The notes under the pieces: model-generated
Databases searched by the model: none
What the model saw: the letters and a program-made list of their open reading frames with translations, nothing else
Told to the model about the DNA's origin: nothing
In this document: positions 12,840 through 22,200 of the stretch, in pieces
Layout: each line of letters opens with the position of its first letter
Numbering within the stretch: position 1 is the stretch's first letter
Program-made: the position numbers and the translations under genes
Source of the DNA: Lyophyllum atratum
Lineage: Eukaryota; Basidiomycota; Agaricomycetes; Agaricales; Lyophyllaceae
NCBI GenBank assembly: GCA_014905825.1
Contig: JACGCN010000009.1
Span: 1,178,001 to 1,242,000 of the forward strand
Length of the DNA stretch: 64,000 nt
Direction of reading: 5' to 3'

Positions 12840-13680
12840 TCACAGTTTGTTTCCGCATATCGTGCAGACCTCGTCTTTATCCAGGCTATGAATCTGCATT
12901 AGCACAAAATCATTGATTACTGTATTTATCAACTCACAAGAGGCACACAAGCCCAAATGGAAAGAGAATCTGAGGGAAAAGATAAACATTAGGGAAGTCG
13001 TCGACCTAGAATTTAAATAGCACAGGGATGTCGGTACTGACCACTGCTGTGATAATCCCACAAACTCCATACTTTGTTTTCCGTGAATGATTGCCTTGTG
13101 CACATCTCGCAAATTCTGTACCGTGTTCAGAATATCAAGCACCGGAAATCGTAGACTGAGGAATCTTACGAGCAGCGCGATACTGTTCGCCAAGTGCTGG
13201 TGCCGACATTTCTTGCGTGGGCTGCGAAGGCATCCATGCGGATTGGGGTGCACCGTGCGAGTTCGGTTGGGGTGTCGGATGGCCTTGTGATAGAGGTGTC
13301 TGGTGCCACTCTGGTCGGGGTGCATGCGCAGCCTGATGTTGTTCACCGGGCGGTGGAGACGATGTTGTTTGCGTGGGGTGTGGAGGTGACTGTGCGGGCT
13401 GGGACGCATGCAGATTAGGTTGAGAAAGCGGATGCGATTGTGGCTGAGGTAGTTCTGGTCGGGATGTCGGGGCAGTGGATGATGGTATAGTCTGGTGCTG
13501 TGCACTGAGCTCTGCGGTAGACGTTGTTGGAGGACTTGTTAGCGACGTGGGCTGAGATGTTTGTTGCCACCCGGGTTCAAGGGGTGGCTGATCGTCGATG
13601 TCTGTATAGGGGGGAGGCGCCACTGATACAGGTGAGGGTGTAGGCACGTGCGAGGCTTTTGTGGCATTCATCGAGGACAT
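12840..13680 (-). CDS. Proline-rich BRI3-like membrane protein, tandem copy A
   Basis: Proline/glutamine-rich N-terminal half (about 180 residues, many PQPxP-type runs) followed by a short conserved C-terminal module of the Brain protein I3 (BRI3) kind. After splicing, the module reads QYRAAQFARCAQGNHSR, then KYGVCGIITAV, a hydrophobic ILFPFGLVCLF and a final CTICGNKL zinc-ribbon-like pair (CxxC). Introns lie at about 13118-13172 (donor GTAAGA), about 12971-13042 and about 12895-12937. Stop is at 12840-12842. The ATG at 13680 (MSSMNATKAS) is preferred; the frame is also open from 13749. Mammalian BRI3 is a lysosomal/endomembrane protein; the fungal role is unknown. Closely related copies follow at 14259 and 16973. 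Confidence 0.75.
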
Positions 13681-13749
13681 AATTTTGGGAAGAGGAAGTT
13701 CTTGTGAGCGCGTCACCGGGGGAGATATATTTCGGAGTTCGTAAATCAA

Positions 13750-14258
13750 AATGATTGATCATTGGTGTCGCCGCCTATCAAAATAGCTGTTCCCAAAGCT
13801 ATCGAGATCAAACGGCAACATAAAATTGTGGAGTGGCAGTGGCTGACGAACTTGACTCCCTAGGCCCTAGGCTCTGGGCTGGTGAAAGTTGGGTTGGGTG
13901 ACTTGGAAAGACACTTTTCAAAACATATACTCGCCATCAGGACACTCTCAGCATATTCTTGCTGAGGGGGCCATCGTAAGAAAATACAAAAAAGCTCAAT
14001 ATGAGAACTGAGATGCACAGCCGAGGAATTTGGAAATCGAATAGTCCGGCCAGGACGGTCATTAACTTGGAATGACTCGGCAACAGCAGACAAGAGCAGA
14101 TATCGCGAGCGACGAGGTGAGGATGGGCCAGACGCGGGGCAAAAGTCGAATTTCAGTGCAACCTTCTTTAAGAATAAAGAAACATGCGCGGGTGGTATGC
14201 TAATAGTGTCCGGATGAAATTGGAACGAATAGCGTGGGTAGCGAGGACGTAGATAACA
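13750..14258. other. Intergenic between BRI3-like copies A and B
   Basis: Only short frames below 80 codons. It probably holds the promoter of copy A and the 3' untranslated region of copy B. Confidence 0.4.
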
Positions 14259-14797
14259 TCATAACCTGTTGCCGCATCTTGAACAGACTTCCTCTGTATC
14301 CATACTGCGAATTCAAGCCCATTAGTTTGGTATGGACAGGCATTTTCGAAGACTTCCACTCACAAAAGGCAGATAAGCCCGATAGGGAAGAGAAGCTGAA
14401 GCGCAAGAAAATATCAGCTTCGTCTCAACGTAAACACACAATAAAAATTCTGACCACTCCTGTGATAATTCCACAAACGCCGTATTTTGTCGTCCTCGAA
14501 TGATTACCTTGTGCACATAGTGCGAATTCTGCAACGAATTTGAGCATTGAAGGTTATAGATTACTTGAAGAGTAAGGAACACGTACGGGCATTGCGATAT
14601 TGACCGCCGATGTCTGCTGCAGACATTGTCTGTATAGGCGGAGGCGGCGAATGCGCAGGTTGCGTTGCGTGTTGCCACTGTGATTGCGGCTCAGGTGCTT
14701 GATGCCGGCTGGGCTGGGGTTGCTCAGCACCTGGATATGTTGGAGGAGGTGGTGCGGATTGGGCTTGCGTTATTTCCGGGGATTTTGTGTCAATCAT
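14259..14797 (-). CDS. Proline-rich BRI3-like membrane protein, tandem copy B
   Basis: Shorter paralogue of copies A and C. The N-terminus (MIDTKSPEITQAQSAPPPP) is proline/glutamine-rich for about 70 residues. It then splices to the BRI3-like module: QYRNAQFALCAQGNHSR, TKYGVCGIITGV, hydrophobic LLFPIGLICLF and C-terminal EEVCSRCGNRL. Introns are inferred at about 14540-14590 (ending TTGCAG-like), about 14417-14474 and about 14280-14350. The last joins TT to TATGGATACAG in phase. Stop at 14259-14261. The CxxCG pair and GNH motif are intact in all three copies, so all three look functional. Confidence 0.74.
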
Positions 14798-15596
14798 CTT
14801 CCAGGCGTGATTTTGGAGGTTGAAGGAAGGTTAAAACAAGAAAAAGGAAGGCTGCCGCTGGTTCGGAAGGGAGACAAGACTGAAGAGTATATATCTTGCA
14901 TCGTAGATCGGTAGATAAAATCCTCGATTGGCGGTGTCCTGTCAATACTCAGAGGCTGTGGAGCCGTCAAGCACAGCCCTGAGTCATGTTTTGCTTACGG
15001 TAGAGGAGGGGGAGGAGGAAGTCAAGGTAAAGGGGACTGGGGAATTGTCGATTATGAGTTTTCCTGCACGTGCAAGGCTTCAGCTTCAGATCTGAGATCT
15101 GAGATCTTATCTGAAGTTATCATCTTGATCACGACATAAGCAGCAGTCGTAGTGGCCATTACCTTCACCTAGCTTACTTCCATCCTTCTTGAAGAGATAT
15201 AGCTCTGCGCCATCGTACATCTAACGGATGCCAAGATCAGACCGCGATGAAGGTACTTGTGCATAGCTTTTCCTGTCACTGCTTCTCCATCCGCAGTGGC
15301 TGATACTGTTGGGTCCGAGATACTGTCAAGGCTATCCAAGCCGCAGCTTGAGTTCCTGTCAGTGTAATCCACGGACTGCAATGTGCCAGGCTTATATGGT
15401 CTCCCACTGCATACATCTGTGCCATCCCATCGACCCATAGATGATGGAGTGAAAGTCGTCTTCAGTCATTCGGTCGGTGTCATTGATCTATGGGCAATTG
15501 AGGACCCCGCATGCCAATTGGAGGACCCTCCCGCCACCCGCGGGGCCAAATGCATCCACTTCCAAGGTTTGCTCCGTTTGCTCCTTAGCGTTTCAT
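14798..15596. other. Intergenic; 5' homology block of the dispersed duplicated family begins near 15420
   Basis: No gene assigned. From about 15420 the sequence resembles the segment starting near 37440 (shared ATTCGGTCGG, TGATCTA-GGGCAATTGAGG and AAATGCATCCACT landmarks), so the duplication reaches beyond the coding part. Confidence 0.45.
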
Positions 15597-16345
15597 ATGA
15601 CGCCCTTGCCTCAAACTGGGAGACTCATTTCAGAGATCTTGGAGCTGCTTAGTGCTCAGTCGAGGCTGCTGGAATCAGATGCATTTTTCTCTACCAATAA
15701 AAGGTTTGTCGAGGATCCTGTTGAACATTCGGTCCGATTCCGTGATCATCGCGAGACTCGGAGTTGACGTTGATCTCGAGTCCTATAAAGAGATAGATCG
15801 ATACATCTGCGCCCTCAACACCTGTCGACGCTATGAACGACTTCAACATAAGGTGCCCAGTATTCTGCATAGCAGATATCCCTACCTCTGTAGCCTTTCA
15901 CCGATCTCGCCGAGGTTCATGTTCGTACTGACTTTCTCTTTAGACGTGTAACCTTCTCTTGGAATGCTCGGAAGGATATATGCAAGCATTCGTAAGGGAA
16001 CACGACGACGTAGACATATCCGAGTACATCGTGATCATAAACACCAAAGGGATCTCGAGTATCTCGAAAGGATCCTCTCTTCCTGTTGACTCATCTCCCA
16101 CTGCCTTTGTCGGGCATACTATCCAGGAGATCAGGGATTGGTTCGATGCCAATATCACCCAGCCCCGACGGAGAGGGTTCATGCCACACTGCTTCTTGGT
16201 GCTTGACGCGCAAAGCATCGAGGATGAAACCTGTCTTTTTGTGTGCACGCGGGACGCCCCCCTCGAATCACGGCGCTGCGACTTTGACGAAGCTCTGCAG
16301 AGCGCAGTGTTCTGCAACCGCGGTCACTCAATTGAAGATATTTAG
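15597..16345 (+). CDS. Hypothetical protein, dispersed paralogue copy 1 (3' shortened)
   Basis: Unnamed family, also present at 37440-38312. Conserved parts include VDLESYKEIDRYICALNT, CRRYERLQHK and, after an intron at about 15854-15947 (GTGCCC...CTTTAG, phase 0), CNLLLECSEGYMQAFV, SSPTAFVGHTIQEIRDWFDA and FLVLDAQSIEDETCLFVC. The 5' end is uncertain: 15597-15709 is open in one frame (MTPLPQTGRLISEIL) and 15671 onward in another (MHFSLPIKGLSRIL), so a further intron or a frameshift lies between. Relative to copy 2, about 136 bp is missing just after the shared GGTCACTCAATTGAA. This gives an early TAG at 16343 and removes the last 40 or so residues. Function unknown. Confidence 0.5.
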
Positions 16346-16972
16346 CCTGGGTTTGATCAGCCCTTGCTGGCAGCCTTCCATGGACTTATCAAAGTAACTG
16401 AGTTATGTGCCGACAAGTAGGGAGCCAATTCCGCACCCGGCCGAGTGTAAATGAGGAAGCTCGAGTTATCATAGCGAAGTTATGATCCAGGATTCACATG
16501 AACTTTGAGATAGGGTTCCATCGCGTTCACCAGAACTAGTCTACGTGCAATGAAACGGACAAGGGTGTGAGATCATTTCACTGGTCGTCACATCCGGACT
16601 CCACTAATGGCGGAAGGATTTGGGAGGGGGAGCGGAACGGACACGAGTCACAGAGACGAACAGGAGCGGTCATCGTAATGATATTTGGATCGAAATCAAA
16701 AGCGGCTGCGTCGATAGTGTGGGGAACTTGACTTTAAACAACAGAAGAGCATCTCGATGGTGTGTATTAGTGCAAGCTCGAGGAATGAGAACATGAAAAT
16801 AAAGATACAACAAGGATCCTAATATAAACAACATGGCTAGATGCGAGTCCGTAATTCATCCGATATCCCCTGGTACAAACTAAAGCGTCGATAGAGATAT
16901 GAATTAAGAGGGCGGTCCGAGCAGCGAGATGAGAAGAGGACTCACAAAAGCCTATCCAAACGATTGAAACAC
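16346..16972. other. Intergenic, nothing recognised
   Basis: Follows copy 1 of the dispersed family; only fragmentary frames. The start retains homology to the 3' flank of copy 2 (TATTTAGCCTGGG). Confidence 0.4.
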
Positions 16973-17803
16973 TAAAACCTCTGACCACACCTCACGCAGA
17001 CGTCCTCCTTGTCAGCGCTAAGCCCGGAGTTAGTAACGAGATACATATAGAACCAACGCGATAAGACGTACAACAAGCAGAGGAGTCCGATCGGGAAGAA
17101 GACCTGGAACGCCCATAACGTCAGCCTGGACTAGCAATATGAAATGCTTGGTGTACTGACGATAGCACCGATGATACCAAGAACACCATATCTCACTGTC
17201 CGCGCATGGTTACCATACGCACACTGCGCAAACTCTAAAAAGAACACTTGAGCTCAATACTCTCTATTCAGAAAACTAGACAGAGGACGAACGGGCAGCC
17301 TGATATTGCTGGCCTATTTGAGCCTGCGTTGGGAGGGGCTGCGTCGCCAATGGAACTCCCATAGGTACTTGTTGTTGCACTGGGAAGGCACCTGTCGGAT
17401 AGGCTCCCATGGTCATCGGCACTTGTTGCGATGGATAGGCCCCGAGAGGCAGTTGCTGTTGTGGCAGGCCTCCCATTTGTGGTGACATCGTTCCCATTGG
17501 CGATTGCTGCTGTGGCAGGCCTCCCATTTGTGGTGACATCGTTCCCATTGGCGATTGCTGTAGCGGCAGGCCGGTCATTTGTGGTGACATCGCTCCCATT
17601 GGCATTTGTTGCAGTGGCATGGTCCCTCTAGATGCTCCCTGTTGCGGGGCCATGACTCCAAACTGAGACTGTTGCGGCGTGCCTGTTTGTTGTGGATATC
17701 CTGGTGCTGAGTATGTCGTTGAGGGGTAGCCTGGGGGCGATTGTGGAGGGGGCGTCCCGGCCATTTTCGTGTCAATGGGGAAGGTTTGCGGTGGTTGAGT
17801 CAT
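16973..17803 (-). CDS. Proline/glutamine-rich BRI3-like membrane protein, copy C
   Basis: Third BRI3-like paralogue. The N-terminal region (MTQPPQTFPIDTKMAGTPPP) carries methionine/glutamine/proline-rich tandem repeats of about 17 residues built on PQQQSPMGTMSPQMGGL. After splicing the module reads QYQAAQFAQCAYGNHAR, VRYGVLGIIGAI, hydrophobic VFFPIGLLCLF and C-terminal DKEDVCVRCGQRF. Introns are inferred at about 17240-17302 (donor GTTCGT), 17108-17163 and 17023-17072; the stop is at 16973-16975. The glycine-cysteine of the KYGVCG motif in copies A and B is GVLG here. An upstream in-frame ATG at 17824 exists. Confidence 0.73.
17431..17640 (-). repeat. 51-bp-type tandem repeat inside BRI3-like copy C
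   Basis: Three to four successive units related to GGTGACATCGTTCCCATT and GGCAGGCCTCCCATTTGTGG on the plus strand, encoding PMGTMSPQMGGLPQQQS-like units on the minus strand. The first two units are nearly identical; later units diverge. Confidence 0.8.
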
Positions 17804-18508
17804 GTGGAATCGTAAGTAGAACAAAATTGTTTACGGCCGTCGACCGCTCCCTTTATGAACAACTGCTACGCCAAGATATCCGCTGTCTATTATTAGGTCG
17901 CCCCTGGATAGGCACATTGACAGATCATTGTGCCTAGCACAGGCGCCTGCTGGAGACGTATTGCCGTGTTCAGTGGAGGACGTGTTTGATGTGACGCTGG
18001 AAGACTGTCGATGGTAAGGCAGTTGCAAGTGGGTAGTACCGGAATCATGATCACGCCAATGTACTGATGTTTTGCTGTATTGCAGGGTGATGGAACGATG
18101 AAACGACCCAATTAATAAGCGCCCAGCATGTCAAACTCGCGCTAGCCTCGAGGGACTTAACGGAGGGGTTTGAGTGGCCAACAACTATGTGATCACCGTC
18201 TTGTCACCGTCTGTAAGCTTTATCTAATCAGGGACAGAAAGCTCGCAGAAAGCGGGAAGGCATACAGTTGATCCAACCTGTGATCAGCACACACGTCTAA
18301 TCAGCCATGAATTTGGACGGGTCCGCCGTACGTGAATCGCGGAACGCATGTCACTAAACAAGGAGCCAGGCTCCGGTGTACACGCGCTTAATGAAACGAT
18401 GGCAGTCCAACTGACAGGAATTGTGGCACGGGCATTTACTGGAAGGGCAATAGGTGGTATTACTAGTCGAGAGTATCGAATATTCCCGGAAATAAACACT
18501 GGGTATGT

Positions 18509-19137
18509 TCATCGCGTTTTCTTGTCCTCTTCAAGGCGGGCAGCCGCCCCAACGACTTTTTGGATGCGACAGAACATATCTGCGCCCATAGCACCAACTG
18601 CGGAACTGGTGTCAGCGTGTCTCGTTGATCAAAAGTGAAGGAAAACTCACAAATGATGGCATACGACCCATACATCATGTACAGCACCGTTTTTTCCTGA
18701 TCAGTCATGAGTTTGTTATGATAAAACTCGAAGAGACAGGTGATGGTAGTTCCAAAGCAGACCGAAGCCCAAAGCAAGATATGCGCGGGCGCCTTGTAAG
18801 ACTTGGTACGTAGGGCCCAAATACCCCATGCCGCGACTGGCAGCTGGTAGAAAGGCTCTGTGAGGGTAAAAAGGCGAAACCATGCCGGCTGTGCTATGAC
18901 GAGTTGGTCATTGAAGTGTGTTTTGTACCAGTGGTGCAGTGATAGAAGGCTTGCAGGAGCAATACCAGAGGGGTATAGTGGAAGACTGTCAAAGACTAGG
19001 ACCAGTTGCATGTTGAATTGTGGCACGGTAATGCTCAAACGAATTGACGTACAGATGACTATAGGAATGTAGCTCAGGAAGAAGAGAACATATAAGCTGT
19101 CCCTGGCGCGATGAGTTGGGGGTAATGATACAGACAT
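18509..19137 (-). CDS. EXPERA-domain membrane protein (TMEM97/EBP-like)
   Basis: About 175-residue, four-helix membrane protein of the EXPERA class (emopamil-binding/TMEM97 relatives, linked in other organisms to sterol handling in the ER). Start 19137 (MSVSLPPTHRARDSLYVLFF). An intron at about 19001-19053 joins PIVI to FFDSLPLYPSG. Hydrophobic helices follow around FRLFTLTEPFYQLPVAAWGI and HILLWASVCFGTTITCLFEF. A second intron at about 18600-18652 gives IIFGAMGADMFCRI and a lysine-rich EEDKKTR end, which may act as an ER-retention-like tail. The stop is at 18509-18511. Divergently transcribed from the SET gene across about 150 bp. Confidence 0.72.
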
Positions 19138-19288
19138 GGTAGTCCAAGTCCAACCCGTCTGTGTTTGGCGGAGAGGTCAGGGGCAAATACTTTTTAAATT
19201 GATCCCAAGGTTGATCTAATAAAACGCGTCCGAATCGAGGCTAAGCAAATTCTGCAACGCGTCTTGCTCTCTGCGCCCTGACCGACGT
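19138..19288. promoter_or_regulatory. Short divergent intergenic (probable bidirectional promoter)
   Basis: Only about 150 bp separates the start codons of the EXPERA gene (minus) and the SET methyltransferase gene (plus). No element was recognised by eye beyond an AT-rich TACTTTTTAAATTGATC stretch, so the promoter role is inferred from geometry. Confidence 0.5.
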
Positions 19289-22200
19289 ATGTCCAAGAAA
19301 TCGCCCGGGCCAGAGTGGGTGGTAATGTCTGGTGAGCATTGTCTGCAGTGGTTCGTCCTAGGAAACCCTAACAGTCAATACAAGTGACGTCCTCAGAAGA
19401 CGAGGCATCGGAAGAGGACGAGTTATCTACTCACACGCTAAAGAGGAAGGGCCTGACTTCAGCGCCCCGCGCATCTTCAAAACGCCGTAAGATGTCATTG
19501 CCAGAACGGAATGGTCAGCTCTCCTTCTGCTTAGTGACCGATGTGCTAACCCAACAAGCGGCGTCTCTGCAGGGATCGACAATTCCTCAGAACGCGCCTC
19601 CAAGGTTCCTCGTTTGGAGGGAAGAGAGAATGCGGCTGCTGGCTCATCGAAGCCTGCTGTTCCACTTCGCCTCCCAGTTCACGAACCTGGACCTTCAGAA
19701 CGTGCAGGAACAAAACATATTGCTGCTGGTCCCTCCTGCAGGAATAAAGACAAGGAACAAGATGACTCGGCCACATCTCCTCCTGCTTCAACGAGCCCCC
19801 CACCTCAGCGACCAACACTTCAGATGGGCAATAAAGATGCGCAGAAGAGGAAAGGTAAGAGGAAGGAGCTGCAGCCGAGTGGTACGTTTTCATTCGTGAA
19901 CAATAGGCGCCACGCGTTCAATTCAATCACATAATCAGGTTTCTTGAAGCCCCCGCTCAAATCTTCTGTTCCCAAACGAGCGCAACGTAGGCTTACACTT
20001 TTCCTGCCTTGCAGTACGCACTTAACACTCATGTTCAGCCAAACCGGCAGCTTTGCGTAGTTCTCCCAAGGTCATCGAGATCAGTTCAGACGACGACTCG
20101 CCCCCTCCTCCCAAACCACCTCCAACGAAGCGCGGCATGTCATATAAGGGACCATCATCTGGCATCCGTATTTCCAAGAATGGTGCACGGCCCGCGCTGC
20201 CAACCCGGAAGTCTCTCCCCACAACTGTAATCGTGCTCGATGACTCCGATGAAGATGTCCCTATAACAGCCAGGCCCGTCGCGTCTTCGAGTGGCACTAC
20301 CCGTGTGCCAAGCAACGCAGCAAAGCACAAGAAGTCCAGATACCAGGTCATGAGAGACCCTTCAAGTTCTCCGGACGATCGGCCGAAGAAGTCTGTTGTC
20401 TATATCACTGCGAAGTCGAGCCAGGCGCTTCCCGTGCGAGTGTCTAGCAGCAGCAGCATGCCCGCGCCTGCTGTGAGCTCCCTTCCTCCTGCCCCTTCAC
20501 GTAGCGCCACAACTGCACAAAGTTCCGACAAGATGCAGGTGGACGTCACTGCAGCCATGCGACCCTCGACTACGAAATCCGTCAAGGACAGAGTGTTCGG
20601 GAGCCGTTCTGAGAAGCGAACGGGTAGCAACGCCTACAGCCCTGCAACGTCTGGTAGTTCCATTCCCTCCGCGTCTTCCCGCAGTGCTATAACTGGACTT
20701 GGTGTTGCCAAGACCATTCCCGCCTCGACTTCGAAAGCCGTACTGGAAAACGCTCTCCGGAGGAAGCGAATGAGTACCAGCAGCGACGGTTCTGAAGATT
20801 ATGGCAGCCCTCGTCCTCCTGCCCCTCGTCGTCCCCCTACAGTCGTGAGTGCCATTGACAAATCGGCGGCAGACAGTACCGCAACCATGCGACCCCCGAC
20901 CTCGGGACCATCGCACAGCGCACCCCAGGACCGTTTCACGAAGGCAATGGGCAGCAATGGCAGCAGTTCCGCACCTGGCAGTCCTCTTCCTCTTCCTCCT
21001 GCCCCTCGTCGTTTGGCTATAGGTGCGAGACTTGCTGACATCACGGCGGTGGACAGCACCGCAACTATGCAACCCCTGGCTTCGAAATCGTCCGAGGAAC
21101 CGCGTCAGGACCGTGATGCGAAGCGAACGGGTAGCAATGGCGACAGTTCCACAAAGTCTAGCAGTTCTGTTCCTCCTCTTCCTCGTCCTAACACTGCACC
21201 TGGTCTTGCTGTTGACAAGGCAGCAGTAGACGGTATCGCAGCCGCGCAATCCTCGACTTCAAAGTCACCATTAGGGGAAGCGTTCCAGAGCCGCCCTGCG
21301 AAGCTGCCTCAGCCATTGCCTTTGCCTTTGCCTTTGCCAAAGCCTCGCAATCTGCCGCAGACCACAGCTGTAAGCAGCACCAAGGCGGACACGTCGGCCG
21401 GCAGCGAAAACCCACCTCCGTTGAAACCGAGACCCCCGCTTCCCGGAAGAAAACGATCTTCGCTATCTGGGCCTTCGAGAACAGTGCCAGTAGACAGCCC
21501 TGCTGTGGTACAGGAACCCAAGTCCCCTGACTCGGCGTTACATACCAAAGGAGAGCCCGTCACGCCGTCTCGCATACCGATACCTCCTTCACCCAGCAGA
21601 CGGTGGTCAGGCATGGACATGAGCGGGCTGGAGGATGTGCTTGATGCAACCGTTCCCTTGTCTTCAACGAAACCGAGGGGGCCAACCCTGCTTGGGTGGA
21701 AGGCACCCTCTTTGTCCGAGACGGTGCCAAACATGTCGATTGATAGTCTTTTCGTACGTGTGACAGACTGTTATGCAACTTATGTCCATTGACCACCGTA
21801 TTTTCATAGCGTCCCACAGCATCTACATCCGCATCTATGGTCAGTTCGAAACTCGCGCTAATACCATGTCTGCTGACAATCTCATTCAAGGACTCTAAGG
21901 GGAAGCAGAAAAGCCAAGCCCCACCGTCCTCCGGCAGCGCAACCAAGATCCCCTCATTGGCGACCACAGTCACCCAAGCCCGCCCATCCCACTCCAGCAG
22001 TCTGGCGCTTGGATCATCCATGGACCAAGCCATCGACCTTACTCTGGATGATTCAGACGAGGAGATGGCGGCTCCCCCGCCACCCCCGCCACCCCGACCT
22101 ACCGACGAAGGTATCAAGGAAGCTGTCGAAAGCTCGCTGGTTCTCAAGCGCTTATTGGCAGGTGCGAAGTCATCACAAGTAACCTCACCATACGTGTCGA

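Noticed and set aside
20497..21249. 250-codon minus-strand frame over the SET gene
   Set aside because: Arises from Ser/Pro codon repeats of the plus-strand exon; Arg/Cys/Gly-rich with no recognisable domain.
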